DNA of 64,000 bases, from contig NZ_BAAAEP010000016.1 in NCBI RefSeq assembly GCF_039523075.1, positions 1 to 64,000 of the forward strand, given 5' to 3'. Below are positions 28,549-37,696 of the stretch, one piece after another (the first letter of the stretch is position 1; each line of letters opens with the position of its first letter). The DNA is from Caenispirillum bisanense. GTDB taxonomy: Bacteria > Pseudomonadota > Alphaproteobacteria > Rhodospirillales > Rhodospirillaceae. A program made the position numbers and the translations under genes. The notes under the pieces were generated by a model, which saw only the letters and a list, made by a program, of their open reading frames with translations, was not told the origin of the DNA and searched no databases.

Positions 28549-29976
28549 TCAGGCGGGAACCGCGTCCACCGCCGGCAGCTTGCGGACGTCGGTCAGACGG
28601 CCGGTGACGGCGGCAGCAGCGGCCATGGCCGGGCTGCACAGGTGGGTGCGCCCGCCGCGGCCCTGGCGGCCCTCGAAGTTGCGGTTCGAGGTGGAGGCGC
28701 AACGCTCGCCCGGCGCCAGCTTGTCGGCGTTCATGGCAAGGCACATGGAGCACCCCGGCTCGCGCCATTCAAAGCCGGCAGCCTTGAAGATTTCGTCAAG
28801 GCCCTCGGCTTCCGCCTGTTCCTTCACCAGGCCGGAGCCCGGCACCACCATGGCGGAGACACCGGCGGCGACGCGGCGGCCGCGGGCGACCTCGGCGGCG
28901 GCGCGCAGGTCTTCGATGCGGCCGTTGGTGCAGGAGCCGATGAAGACGCGGTCGATGGCGACCTCTTCCAGCGGCGTGCCGGCGGCAAGGCCCATGTATT
29001 CCAGCGAGCGGGCGGCGGCCTTCTGCTTGGCGGCGTCCTTGAAGCTGTCCGGCGCCGGAATGGCGGCGCTGATCGGCGCCACGTCTTCCGGGCTGGTGCC
29101 CCAGGTGACGTGCGGCTCGATGGCGGCGGCGTCCAGCTCGATCTCGACGTCGAAGCGGGCGCCCGGATCGGTCTTCAGCGTCTTCCAGTAGGAGACGGCG
29201 GCTTCCCAGGCGGCGCCCTTGGGGGCCATGGGGCGGCCCTTCAGGTAGTCGAAGGTGGTGGCGTCGGGGGCGATCAGGCCGGCGCGGGCGCCCGCCTCGA
29301 TGGTCATGTTGCAGACCGTCATGCGGCCTTCCATGGACAGCGCCTCGATGGCCTCGCCGGCGTATTCGACGACGTAGCCGGTGCCGCCGGCGGTGCCCAG
29401 GCGGCCGATGATGGCCAGCACGATGTCCTTGGCGGTGACGCCGGGGCCGACGTGGCCCTTCACGGTCACCCGCATGTTCTTGGCCGGCGCCTGCAGCAGC
29501 GTCTGGGTGGCCAGCACATGCTCGACCTCGGAGGTGCCGATGCCGAAGGCCAGCGCGCCGAAGGCGCCGTGGGTGGCGGTGTGGCTGTCGCCGCAGACGA
29601 TGGTGGTGCCCGGCAGGGTGAAACCCTGTTCCGGCCCGACGATGTGCACCACGCCCTGGCGGATGTCGGTCATGGGGAAGTACGGCACGCCGAATTCGGC
29701 GGTGTTCTTTTCCAGCGTCTCGACCTGGATGCGGCTTTCCTCGTCGGCGATGCCGGCGGAGCGATCGGTGGTCGGCACGTTGTGGTCGGCGACCGCCAGC
29801 GTGTTCTGCGGCCGGCGGACCTGGCGGCCGGTGTTGCGCAGACCTTCAAAGGCCTGCGGGCTGGTGACCTCGTGCACCATGTGGCGGTCGATGTAGAGCA
29901 GGCAGGTACCATCGTCCTGCACGTCCACCAGGTGCGACTGCCAGATCTTGTCGAAGAGGGTGCGGGGCTCGGCCAT
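28549..29976 (-). CDS. leuC: 3-isopropylmalate dehydratase large subunit
   Basis: 475 residues, an aconitase-superfamily protein. The 4Fe-4S ligands are the cysteine of FIGSCTNGR (about 347) and the CxxC of GCSMCLAMN (about 407 and 410). Other hallmarks are VCGDSHTATHGAFGALAFGIG and the C-terminal STSNRNFEGRQGRGG. It works with LeuD in leucine synthesis. A candidate promoter lies 160 bp upstream. Confidence 0.97.
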   Translation of the reverse strand: MAEPRTLFDKIWQSHLVDVQDDGTCLLYIDRHMVHEVTSPQAFEGLRNTGRQVRRPQNTLAVADHNVPTTDRSAGIADEESRIQVETLEKNTAEFGVPYFPMTDIRQGVVHIVGPEQGFTLPGTTIVCGDSHTATHGAFGALAFGIGTSEVEHVLATQTLLQAPAKNMRVTVKGHVGPGVTAKDIVLAIIGRLGTAGGTGYVVEYAGEAIEALSMEGRMTVCNMTIEAGARAGLIAPDATTFDYLKGRPMAPKGAAWEAAVSYWKTLKTDPGARFDVEIELDAAAIEPHVTWGTSPEDVAPISAAIPAPDSFKDAAKQKAAARSLEYMGLAAGTPLEEVAIDRVFIGSCTNGRIEDLRAAAEVARGRRVAAGVSAMVVPGSGLVKEQAEAEGLDEIFKAAGFEWREPGCSMCLAMNADKLAPGERCASTSNRNFEGRQGRGGRTHLCSPAMAAAAAVTGRLTDVRKLPAVDAVPA

Positions 29977-30137
29977 CTCCGATCCACTCCATGTCGGTGT
30001 GTTGCATCAATGCAGCCGACCGTTGCCGATCGCCTGCGCCCTCAGGCGCCGGGCGGGCGCGCTGGCGCCCTGGTGCCGCCACCGCGGCATCGGCCCGAAA
30101 CGGGCCGCATTCCCCCCAACTTCCCCGAGGCATGCGG

Positions 30138-30167
30138 AGCATATGAAAACCGGGCGCGCCTGTCCAA
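30138..30167 (-). promoter_or_regulatory. Candidate promoter of leuC
   Basis: On the minus strand TTGGAC (30167-30162) and TATGCT (30143-30138) are 18 bp apart, in the 265-bp gap between rplS and leuC. The leader of about 160 nt that would follow is GC-rich; no leader peptide rich in Leu codons was found. Confidence 0.4.
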
Positions 30168-30203
30168 CGGAGTCGGACCGTGCGCGCCCGGTGATACAGA
30201 ACG

Positions 30204-30230
30204 GGTGCCATCGTGTGTCACGACGGCACC
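30204..30230 (-). terminator. Hairpin after rplS
   Basis: GGTGCC-TCGTG pairs with CACGA-GGCACC with one mismatch and a 3-nt loop, 11 bp after the rplS stop. It likely ends the ffh-rplS operon, although the T-run is weak. Confidence 0.55.
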
Positions 30231-30241
30231 CGCCAAGAGCC

Positions 30242-30670
30242 TCAGCCCTCGTTCTTCTTGGCGCGCAGGTCCTGGTCGACCTGACGCTCGTGCGCCTTCG
30301 CCTTGATGGTCGCCTGGGTGTCCTCGACGATACGGGCGGAACGGCCGCGACGGTCGCGCAGGTAGTACAGCTTCGCGCGGCGCACCTTGCCGCGACGCAC
30401 CACCTCGATGCGCTCCAGCGCCGGGGAGTACAGCGGGAACACGCGCTCGACGCCTTCGCCGAAGGAAATCTTGCGGACGGTGAAGGAGCTGTTGATGCTG
30501 TCGTTCTTGCGGGCGATGCACACGCCTTCGTAGGCCTGGGTACGCTCGCGGTTGCCTTCAACGACCTTCACGTGCACGCGCACGGTGTCGCCGGGGGCGA
30601 AGTCGGGAATGCCGTGCTCCGGGGTGAGCTTGGCGACCTGCTCTTTTTCGAGCTGTTCGATAATGTTCAT
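30242..30670 (-). CDS. rplS: Ribosomal protein L19
   Basis: 142 residues, beginning MNIIEQLEKEQVAKL. Characteristic segments are FAPGDTVRVHVKVVEGNRER, YEGVCIARKNDSINSSFTVRKIS and VERVFPLYSP. It sits at the interface of the two ribosomal subunits. A short C-terminal extension (ERQVDQDLRAKKNEG) is usual in alphaproteobacteria. It lies 4 bp after trmD. Confidence 0.98.
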   Translation of the reverse strand: MNIIEQLEKEQVAKLTPEHGIPDFAPGDTVRVHVKVVEGNRERTQAYEGVCIARKNDSINSSFTVRKISFGEGVERVFPLYSPALERIEVVRRGKVRRAKLYYLRDRRGRSARIVEDTQATIKAKAHERQVDQDLRAKKNEG

Positions 30671-30674
30671 GGGA

Positions 30675-31394
30675 TCAACCCTCTTGCTCTTGCTTCTGGG
30701 CGGCGACGTAGCGGGACCACAGGTCCGGGCGGCGCTGCCGGGTGATGTCCTCGGCCTGGTCCCGACGCCAGGCCTCTATTCGGGCGTGATGCCCACTCAT
30801 CAAGACCTCCGGCACCGGGATGCCGTTCCAGACCTGCGGCCGCGTATACAGCGGGTGTTCCAGCAGGCCGGTCTCGAAACTCTCCTGCTCCAGCGACTCC
30901 GTCTTGCCGACCACGCCGGGAAGCATGCGCACCACCGCGTCCAGCAGGACGATGGCCGCCGCTTCGCCGCCGGACAGCACGAAGTCGCCGACGCTGATCT
31001 CCAGAACGCCGCGGGCGTCCAGCACGCGCTGGTCGACCCCTTCATAGCGTCCGCAGAGGATCGTCACCGCCGGCTGCCGCGCCAGGTCCTTCACCAGCGG
31101 CTGGTCAAGCACCTTGCCCCGCGGGGTGAGGTAAATGACCGGCCCCTCGCCGGGCCAGGCCGACCCGATGGCGGCATCCACGACGTCGGGACGCATGACC
31201 ATGCCGGCCCCGCCCCCGAACGGCGTATCATCGACGGTGCGGTGTTTATCGCGCGCGAAGGACCGGATGTCCACCGTTTCCAGCGACCACAGGCCATCGG
31301 CCTGCGCCTTTCCGGCCAGGGAATGCCCGAGCGGCCCCGGAAACATCTCCGGGAACAGCGTCAGGACCACGGCCCGGAAGGCCGCGGCGGTCAT
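30675..31394 (-). CDS. trmD: tRNA (guanine-N1)-methyltransferase TrmD
   Basis: 239 residues of the SPOUT fold; methylates G37 of tRNAs, which prevents frameshifting. Motifs are TLFPEMFPGPLGHSL, DDTPFGGGAGMVM, ILCGRYEGVDQRV and the knot region EISVGDFVLSGGEAAA. The catalytic aspartate lies in HPLYTRPQVWNG-adjacent sequence. Its ATG overlaps the rimM stop by 4 nt. Confidence 0.97.
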   Translation of the reverse strand: MTAAAFRAVVLTLFPEMFPGPLGHSLAGKAQADGLWSLETVDIRSFARDKHRTVDDTPFGGGAGMVMRPDVVDAAIGSAWPGEGPVIYLTPRGKVLDQPLVKDLARQPAVTILCGRYEGVDQRVLDARGVLEISVGDFVLSGGEAAAIVLLDAVVRMLPGVVGKTESLEQESFETGLLEHPLYTRPQVWNGIPVPEVLMSGHHARIEAWRRDQAEDITRQRRPDLWSRYVAAQKQEQEG

Positions 31395-32011
31395 TCCCGC
31401 TCCCCGTCGCCGCCGTCGGCCGCGGAGTCGCCCCCGTCGGCGTCGGCCTCGCGGTGATCCTCCGGCCGCGACTCGTCGATGAGCCCGGCCGGCGGGTCGA
31501 TCACCACCCGGCCGGCGGCCACGTCCACCACCGGCACAACGGCACGGGTGAACGGCACCAGCACCGGCTTGGCGGTCACCCCGCCCGGCACCGGCTTCAG
31601 CTCCAGGATGTCACCGGCGCCGAAGTCGTAGACGGCGGCCACCGTGCCGACCACGCCGGAGCCGTCGGCCATCTCGGCCGTCAGCCCGACCAGGTCGGCA
31701 TGGTAGAACTCGTCCTCGGCCAGGGCCTGCGGCGGCAGCGAGGTGCGCGGCAGGTAGAGGCGGGTGCCCTTCAGCGCCTCGGCGGCGTTGCGGTCGGTGA
31801 CGCCCTTGACGGCGCAGATCACCGTGCCCTTGGCCACGCCCTTGACGCGCAGGGCAAAGGTCCGCTGCCCGCTTTCCGTCTGGACGGGGCCATAGGCGGC
31901 CACGCCTTCGGGATCGCCGGTGAAGCTCTTCACCTTGACGTCGCCGCGGATGCCGTGGGCGCCGACAACGACGCCCACCAGCACCCGATCCTCAGTCCCT
32001 TGCTCGGCCAT
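31391..32011 (-). CDS. rimM: Ribosome maturation factor RimM
   Basis: 206 residues starting MAEQGTEDRVLVGVVVGAHG. The N-terminal RimM domain has GVVVGAHGIRGDVKVKSFTG and the PRC-barrel half has LAEDEFYHADLVGLTAEMAD and VPFTRAVVPVVDVAAGRVVI. It assists maturation of the 30S head with S19. The C-terminal tail is acidic and longer than usual. It is coupled to trmD by overlap and lies 37 nt before the rpsP stop. Confidence 0.95.
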   Translation of the reverse strand: MAEQGTEDRVLVGVVVGAHGIRGDVKVKSFTGDPEGVAAYGPVQTESGQRTFALRVKGVAKGTVICAVKGVTDRNAAEALKGTRLYLPRTSLPPQALAEDEFYHADLVGLTAEMADGSGVVGTVAAVYDFGAGDILELKPVPGGVTAKPVLVPFTRAVVPVVDVAAGRVVIDPPAGLIDESRPEDHREADADGGDSAADGGDGERE

Positions 32012-32047
32012 GGCCGGTTCCGGCGCCATAGGGGATGCGGCAGCCGA

Positions 32048-32425
32048 TTACTCGGCCGCGCCTTCCTCGGCGGCGGCAGCAGCGGCGGCGGCCTTCTCGG
32101 CGGCCTCGCGCAGACGCTCCTGCGCCTTCGCCTTCGGCTGGTTCTTCTTGGTCTGCTCCGGCACGGCGGCGGCTTCGACCAGACCGGCCTGGGCCAGCAG
32201 CTTGCGCACGCGGTCGGTCGGCTGGGCGCCGCTGGCGATCCAGTACTGGACGCGCTCGGTCTTCAGGGCCAGACGGTCGTTGTGCTCGGTCGGCAGGATC
32301 GGGTTGTAGGTGCCCAGCTTCTCGATGAAGCGGCCATCGCGCGGGGCGCGGGCGTCGGCAACGACGATGCGGTAGAACGGACGCTTCTTGGCACCGCCGC
32401 GCGACAGGCGAATCTTCAGGGACAT
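32048..32425 (-). CDS. rpsP: Ribosomal protein S16
   Basis: 125 residues starting MSLKIRLSRGGAKKRPFYRI. Family segments are VVADARAPRDGRFIEKLGTYNP and WIASGAQPTDRVRKLLAQAG. The Ala/Glu-rich C-terminal tail ending EEGAAE is an extension seen in many alphaproteobacteria. It lies about 105 bp after ffh. Confidence 0.97.
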   Translation of the reverse strand: MSLKIRLSRGGAKKRPFYRIVVADARAPRDGRFIEKLGTYNPILPTEHNDRLALKTERVQYWIASGAQPTDRVRKLLAQAGLVEAAAVPEQTKKNQPKAKAQERLREAAEKAAAAAAAAEEGAAE

Positions 32426-32531
32426 GTACCGGTCTCCAGGTTCTTCAACAAAACAAAGGTCGATGGCAGGACCGCAGCGGCCCGGCCGGTGAGCGGGGAG
32501 GCGGCGGCGGCACGGGGCCGCCGCCGGCCCG

Positions 32532-34058
32532 TCATTTCTTCTTGCCCTTCTGCATGGCCTTCAGCAGATCCGGCGGCAGACCGCCGGGCAGGCCCTTGCC
32601 GAGGGCGGACAGGTCGGGCATGCCGCCACCGGCACCGCCCTTGCCGCCCATGCCCTGCAGCATGTCCGGCGGCAGGGCGCCCTGCATGCCGGCCGGCGGC
32701 ATGGCGCCGCCGAACATCTTCGACATGGCGCCCATCAGGCCCTTCTTGCCGCCCATCTTCTTCATGCGCTTCATGACGTCGGCCATCTGCTGATGCTGTT
32801 TCAGCAGCTTGTTGACCTCCTGCACCGTGGTGCCGGACCCTTCCGCCACGCGCTTCTTGCGGCTGGCCTTCAGAAGGTCGGGGTTGCGGCGCTCGCGCTT
32901 GGTCATGGACAGGATGATGGCTTCCTGCCGCTTGATCATCTTGTCGTCGATCTTGGCGGCGTCGAGCTGCTTCTGCATCTTGCCGATGCCCGGCAGCATG
33001 CCGAGGATGCCCTTGATGTCGCCCATCTTCTGGATCTGGCGCAGCTGCGACAGCATGTCGTCCATGTCGAACTTGCCGTCGAGCAGCTTGGCCGCCATCT
33101 TCTCGGCCTCTTCGGCCTCGAAGGTGGCGGCGGCCTTCTCCACCAGGCTGACCACGTCGCCCATGCCGAGGATGCGGCCGGCGATGCGGTCGGCGTGGAA
33201 GCCTTCCAGCTGGTCCAGCTTCTCGCCCATGCCGAGCAGCTTGATGGGCTTGCCGGTGACGGCGCGCATGGACAGCGCCGCGCCGCCGCGGGCATCGCCG
33301 TCGACGCGGGTCAGCACGATGCCGGAAATGCCGATCTTCTCGTTGAACTCGCGCGCCAGGTTGACGGCGTCCTGGCCGATCATGGCGTCGGTGACGAGCA
33401 GCGTCTCGGCCGGGCGGACGACATCGCGCACCTGGGCGACCTCGTCCATCAGCTCCTGGTCGATGTGCAGGCGGCCGGCGGTGTCGAGGATGACTACGTC
33501 GAAGCCGCCCTTGCGGGCCTCGTCCATGGCGCGGCGGGCGATCTCCACCGGCATCTGGCCGGGGACGATGGGCAGGCTGATCACCTCGGCCTGGGCCGCC
33601 ACCACTTCCAGCTGCTTCTGCGCCGCCGGGCGGTAGACGTCGAGCGAGGCGACCATCACCTTCTTGCGCTCGCGGGTGCGCAGGCGCAGGGCGAGCTTGC
33701 CCGAGGTGGTGGTCTTGCCCGAGCCCTGCAGGCCGACCATGAGGATCGGCACCGGCGGGGTGGCGCGCAGGTTGATGGCGCTGTCCTCGTCGTCGGCGCC
33801 GAGGGTGTCGACCAGCACGTCGTGGACGATCTTGACGACCATCTGGCCGGGGGTGATCGACTTGATCACTTCCTGGCCGACGGCGCGTTCCTTCACCTTG
33901 GCGACGAAGTCCTTGACCACCGGCAGGGCGACATCCGCCTCCAGGAGGGCGACGCGCACCTCGCGCATGGCCTCCGAGACGTCGGCCTCCGACAGCGCAC
34001 CGCGACCGCGGAGCTTGTCGAAGACGGAGCCGAGCCGGCTGGACAGACTTTCGAACAT
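32532..34058 (-). CDS. ffh: Signal recognition particle protein Ffh (SRP54)
   Basis: 508 residues starting MFESLSSRLGSVFDKLRGRG. The N domain is followed by the GTPase with GLQGSGKTTTSGKLA (about 104-118), DTAGRLHIDQELM and TRVDGDARGGAAL. The methionine-rich M domain near the C-terminus (MADVMKRMKKMGGKKGLMGA and later) binds 4.5S RNA and signal sequences. Ffh targets membrane proteins co-translationally. It heads the ffh-rpsP-rimM-trmD-rplS operon. Confidence 0.97.
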   Translation of the reverse strand: MFESLSSRLGSVFDKLRGRGALSEADVSEAMREVRVALLEADVALPVVKDFVAKVKERAVGQEVIKSITPGQMVVKIVHDVLVDTLGADDEDSAINLRATPPVPILMVGLQGSGKTTTSGKLALRLRTRERKKVMVASLDVYRPAAQKQLEVVAAQAEVISLPIVPGQMPVEIARRAMDEARKGGFDVVILDTAGRLHIDQELMDEVAQVRDVVRPAETLLVTDAMIGQDAVNLAREFNEKIGISGIVLTRVDGDARGGAALSMRAVTGKPIKLLGMGEKLDQLEGFHADRIAGRILGMGDVVSLVEKAAATFEAEEAEKMAAKLLDGKFDMDDMLSQLRQIQKMGDIKGILGMLPGIGKMQKQLDAAKIDDKMIKRQEAIILSMTKRERRNPDLLKASRKKRVAEGSGTTVQEVNKLLKQHQQMADVMKRMKKMGGKKGLMGAMSKMFGGAMPPAGMQGALPPDMLQGMGGKGGAGGGMPDLSALGKGLPGGLPPDLLKAMQKGKKK

Positions 34059-34295
34059 GCGAATCCTTTGTGAAGTCGCGTCGACCAAGCGGTATCGCGC
34101 CAGTGCGCGAACCCTCGCGGACTGGCGTGCCCCCTCGGGAGCCCTAGGCCCGAAGCAGCGTGATGACACACTCCGCCCCTGGGGACGAAGGTGAGGGTGT
34201 AATAGGCCGATCGGCGGGCGGAGTCAAGGCGGGGCGTGGCGGCGGAGGGGGACGAGGGCCTTGGCGGCGGCGGCGCCAGCCGGCAGAGTGGGGCC

Positions 34296-34925
34296 ATGCT
34301 GGACGCGATCTCCTCCCTCCTCCACCCCCACGGCCTCCTCCTGCGCGGCGCCTTTCACCCGCCGGAGGGCGGCACGATCGTGCTGGTCGGCAATGCCGGG
34401 CCGGCCCTGTGGCAGGCGTTTTCCCGCGCCCGCCGGGCCGAAGACCGGCCGCACGAGCTGGATGCCTGGACGCGGCGGGTGATGGAGCCGGTCGCGGCGG
34501 CGCTGGGCGCGCGGGTGGTGTTTCCGTTCGAAGGGCCGCCGTACCATCCGTTCCAGCGCTGGGCCATGGCGGCGGAAGGGGTGCAACCGTCGCCGGTCGG
34601 TGTGCTGCTGCACCCGCAATACGGGCCGTGGCACGCCTATCGCGCCGCCCTGCTGTTCGAGGACCGGCTGCCGCTGCCGGAGCACCGGCCGGCGCCGCAC
34701 CCGTGCGACTCCTGCGCGGCGAAGCCCTGCCTCGCCGCCTGTCCGGTGAGTGCCTTCACCGCCGAGGGGTACGATGTGGCCGCCTGTCGGGCGCATGTGC
34801 GGTCGGAGGCGGGGGCAGCCTGCCGTTCGCGGGGGTGTCTGGCGCGCCATGCCTGTCCGGTGGGCGAGGCTTACGCGCCCGAGCAGGCCGCCTTCCACAT
34901 GGCGGCCTTCGCCGGCCTCAGCTGA
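34296..34925 (+). CDS. Cysteine-rich, ferredoxin-like Fe-S protein of unknown role
   Basis: 209 residues starting MLDAISSLLHPHGLLLRGAF. The C-terminal third has HPCDSCAAKPCLAACPVSAF, the CxxC-x3-CxxxCP layout of a 4Fe-4S ferredoxin, followed by more cysteines in AACRSRGCLARHACPVGEAY. The N-terminal 130 residues resemble the region preceding the clusters of QueG-like proteins but key cobalamin motifs are not seen. It is divergent from ffh with about 240 bp between. The specific reaction is unknown; relatives are annotated only as ferredoxin-type proteins. Confidence 0.7.
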   Translation: MLDAISSLLHPHGLLLRGAFHPPEGGTIVLVGNAGPALWQAFSRARRAEDRPHELDAWTRRVMEPVAAALGARVVFPFEGPPYHPFQRWAMAAEGVQPSPVGVLLHPQYGPWHAYRAALLFEDRLPLPEHRPAPHPCDSCAAKPCLAACPVSAFTAEGYDVAACRAHVRSEAGAACRSRGCLARHACPVGEAYAPEQAAFHMAAFAGLS

Positions 34926-35158
34926 AGGTGGGGATAGCTGCGCCACACCGGTCTATGCCCCTCTGGCGCAGGCCCTGCCGCTGACCGGTCGGCTGGATGT
35001 GCTCGGGGATGGCGTCGAGGGCCAATCCGGTCAGGTCGGTTGCATACACATGCACCACGACGCCGGTCTTGTCCTCCAGGGGGCAGGAAGACCGCGCCCG
35101 ATAACGTTCCGGGCCGCTGGCGCATCAGCACCAGACCGGCGACCGCCATCCGCGCCAT
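34918..35158 (-). pseudogene. Possible frameshifted small gene
   Basis: Minus-strand reading from ATG 35158 gives MARMAVAGLVLMRQRPG, after which the plausible frame shifts by one base near 35105. It then reads SSCPLEDKTGVVVHVYATDL and onward to the stop at 34918-34920. The two halves would make about 80 residues. It overlaps the last bases of the Fe-S protein gene. No family is recognised, and chance composition is possible. Confidence 0.3.
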
Positions 35159-35205
35159 TTCCCCCGTCGGACGGTCCGCGTGAAAGCAGTCAGGGGCCGC
35201 AACCC

Positions 35206-35475
35206 TCACCCCCGCCCGCACCCGCACTTCTCCCCCGCCGGCTTCCACGTCCCGCACGCCGGGCATTGTTCCAGGTCTTCTACCGTGACCCGGGCCTCGG
35301 GTTCCAGGTCGCCGTGGGCGCGCATGCGGGCGTGGACCGCGTCGCGGGCGGCCTGGGCGGCGCGTTCGTGGGGGCGCTGGCGGGTGACGGTGCCCGTCTG
35401 CCAGCGCTGGAACGCCTTGAACAGCCACCACACGATCACCACCGCCGCAACGGTGAACAGAACCTTCGTCAGCAT
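35206..35475 (-). CDS. Small membrane-anchored zinc-ribbon-like protein
   Basis: 89 residues with one N-terminal membrane helix (LTKVLFTVAAVVIVWWLFKAF), a basic helical linker and a C-terminal EQCPACGTWKPAGEKCGCGRG holding four cysteines, a zinc-ribbon-like pattern. It lies 25 bp downstream of the methyltransferase gene on the same strand. Function is unknown. Confidence 0.7.
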   Translation of the reverse strand: MLTKVLFTVAAVVIVWWLFKAFQRWQTGTVTRQRPHERAAQAARDAVHARMRAHGDLEPEARVTVEDLEQCPACGTWKPAGEKCGCGRG

Positions 35476-35500
35476 CGTCTCGGCACATCCATCAAAAGCG

Positions 35501-36277
35501 TCACGACCGGGCAGCGCCCGGCGGGTCGGGGAACAGCGGTGCCGCGTCGCGCAGCACCGCCTCGGCGGCGGCAGTGTACTTAGTGTCCGCCGCGTGCAGC
35601 ACCAGCCCCGGCTGCAGCACCGCCGGGCTCCGCACCCCCTTGCGGGCGCGCACGATCACCCGGCGGGCGGGCTCGCCGGCGCGGGGCCACAGGGGGATGA
35701 CGGTCACGGCGCCGCACTGGCGATGCAGCCCCGCCAGCACGTCGTCCAGGCGGTCGGCGCGGTGGATCAGTGTCAGCCAGCCGCGCGGGCGCAGGCAGCG
35801 CAGGCAGCCCTTCAGCCAGTCGGCAAGGTCCGTCGCCCCCTCCACATGGGCGCTGGCGCGGCCGGGGTCGGGCGGCAGGGTGCCGCCGCTGGCGAAGGGC
35901 GGGTTGGTCAGCACATGGTCAACCGACTCGGGCGGCAGCGGCGGGCGCTTGGCATCGCCCACGGCGATGGCGGCGGCGATGTCGTTCAACGCCATGTTGC
36001 GGCGGGCGAGCTGCGCCGTCTCCGGCCGCCATTCCAGGCCGATCAGCTGCAGGTCCGTCACCCGCGCCGCCAGGGCGAGGCTGGCGGCGCCGGTGCCGAT
36101 GCCCATGTCGAGCACGCTCTGCCCCGGCCGGGCCGGGCAGGCGGCGGCCAGCAGCACCGGGTCGACGGCGGCGCGGTAGCCGTCGCGCGGCTGCAGCAGG
36201 CGCACCCGGCCACCCAGCAGGCGGTCCTCGGTCAGCGCCCCGGCGGTGGCATCAGTGGCGGAAATCGGCGCCGTCAC
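35501..36277 (-). CDS. TrmN6-like tRNA/DNA adenine-N6 methyltransferase
   Basis: 258 residues. The SAM-binding segment is LDMGIGTGAASLALAARV and the N6-adenine catalytic motif is NPPF in VLTNPPFASGG. The arrangement and length match the YfiC/TrmN6 family, which methylates A37 of tRNA1-Val. The N-terminal LLGGRVRLLQPRDGYRAAVD is typical. It starts with GTG overlapping the DUF2007 stop (GTGA), so it is translationally coupled. Confidence 0.85.
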   Translation of the reverse strand: MTAPISATDATAGALTEDRLLGGRVRLLQPRDGYRAAVDPVLLAAACPARPGQSVLDMGIGTGAASLALAARVTDLQLIGLEWRPETAQLARRNMALNDIAAAIAVGDAKRPPLPPESVDHVLTNPPFASGGTLPPDPGRASAHVEGATDLADWLKGCLRCLRPRGWLTLIHRADRLDDVLAGLHRQCGAVTVIPLWPRAGEPARRVIVRARKGVRSPAVLQPGLVLHAADTKYTAAAEAVLRDAAPLFPDPPGAARS

Positions 36278-36495
36278 CGCCCGTTCTCCGCCGTTTCGCG
36301 CAGGTGATCGAGCACCTGGGCGGCCTCGGCGGCATCCTCGTCGTCGACCATCAGGCGGCGCGGCAGCACCCCCAGCGACCCCTCGGCGATGCTGGTGTAG
36401 CCGTCGAACACCACGCAGGGGATGCCGGCGCCCGACAGCGCCGCCTCCAGCGCCGACAGCAGCACCGGATCGTTAGTCCGCAGGATCTCCTTCAT
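36274..36495 (-). CDS. DUF2007 small protein
   Basis: 73 residues, MKEILRTNDPVLLSALEAAL, with the family pattern of a PII-like alpha/beta fold (GIPCVVFDGYTS, RRLMVDDEDAAEAAQVLDHL). DUF2007 proteins are thought to be signalling modules but are uncharacterised. Its stop overlaps the methyltransferase GTG. It diverges from the polyprenyl synthase gene. Confidence 0.85.
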   Translation of the reverse strand: MKEILRTNDPVLLSALEAALSGAGIPCVVFDGYTSIAEGSLGVLPRRLMVDDEDAAEAAQVLDHLRETAENGR

Positions 36496-36632
36496 GCCCT
36501 CTCCGCCCGCAGCCGGAAAACGGCCGCAATCGCTTGACCGCCCCTGAAAGCCGCTTCTATTCTCCCGGCGCGCATAGGGTCGGGGCGCTACCGGCGCCGC
36601 ACCGGCGCGGACCCTATTGTATAGGAACGACC

Positions 36633-37634
36633 GTGGAAGAGAACCAGAAGCCGAAGGCCGCCGCGCTCGATGCCCTGGTGGCGCTCGTCGAAGCCGACAT
36701 GCAGGGCGTCAACCGCACCATCGTCGAGCGCATGCAGAGCCCGGTGGCGCTGATCCCGCAGCTCGCCGGCCACATCGTCGCCGCCGGCGGCAAGCGGCTG
36801 CGGCCGCTGATGACGCTCGCCGCCGCCCGCCTGTGCGGCTACGACGGGCAGCGCCACGTCAAGCTGGCCACCTGCGTCGAGTTCATCCACACCGCCACCC
36901 TGCTGCACGACGACGTGGTGGACGAAAGCGAACTGCGCCGCGGCCGCCAGTCGGCCAACGCGGTGTGGGGCAACCAGGCCAGCGTGCTGGTGGGCGACTT
37001 CCTGTTCTCCCGCGCCTTCGAGCTGATGGTGGAGGACGGCAACCTCAAGGTGCTGGCGATCCTGTCGCGCGCCTCCTCGGTCATCGCCGAGGGCGAGGTG
37101 GCGCAGCTGATCACCACCAACGACACCGACACCGACGAAGCCGCCTACCTGGAAGTCATCAAGGGCAAGACGGCGGAACTGTTCGCCGCCGCCTGCCAGG
37201 TCGGCGCCGTGGTGGCGGAGCGGCCGGAGGCGGAGGAACAGGCCATGCGCGATTACGGCATGGCGCTCGGCATCGCCTTCCAGCTGGTGGACGACTACCT
37301 CGACTATTCCGCCCGTCAGGCCGAACTGGGCAAGACGGTGGGCGACGATTTCCGCGAGGGCAAGCTGACCCTGCCGGTGATCCTCGCCTTCCAGCGCGGG
37401 TCGGAGGAGGAAAAGACCTTCTGGCGCCGCTGCCTGGAAGACCTGGATCAGACGCCGGACGACCTGCCGCAGGCCATGGCCCTGATGCAGAAGCACGGCA
37501 GCCTGGAAGAAACCCGCGTCCGCGCCCGCCAGTACGGCGAGCAGGCCCGCGCGGCGCTGGAGGTGTTCCCGCCCTCGGCCATGCGCACGGCGCTGTCGGA
37601 CATCATCGATTTCTGCGTCGAGCGCGCCTACTGA
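36633..37634 (+). CDS. Trans-polyprenyl diphosphate synthase (quinone side-chain)
   Basis: 333 residues starting at GTG with AGGAACGA just upstream. The two aspartate-rich motifs are LLHDDVVDES and QLVDDYLDYS, with GGKRLRP near the N-terminus. It condenses isopentenyl diphosphate into a long chain. Length and motif context fit octaprenyl/decaprenyl synthases (IspB-like), which make the ubiquinone tail, rather than short-chain farnesyl synthases. ubiD in the same window supports ubiquinone use. Chain length cannot be fixed from sequence alone. Confidence 0.9.
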   Translation: MEENQKPKAAALDALVALVEADMQGVNRTIVERMQSPVALIPQLAGHIVAAGGKRLRPLMTLAAARLCGYDGQRHVKLATCVEFIHTATLLHDDVVDESELRRGRQSANAVWGNQASVLVGDFLFSRAFELMVEDGNLKVLAILSRASSVIAEGEVAQLITTNDTDTDEAAYLEVIKGKTAELFAAACQVGAVVAERPEAEEQAMRDYGMALGIAFQLVDDYLDYSARQAELGKTVGDDFREGKLTLPVILAFQRGSEEEKTFWRRCLEDLDQTPDDLPQAMALMQKHGSLEETRVRARQYGEQARAALEVFPPSAMRTALSDIIDFCVERAY

Positions 37635-37696
37635 CGGCCGCCCGAGGCACCGCCGCGCCGCCGGGGCGATGTGGCGGAGAAAGTTGAAAAAACCGC

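Noticed and set aside
29977..30241. Leucine attenuation leader peptide before leuC
   Set aside because: No short open frame with a run of leucine codons followed by alternative hairpins could be found.
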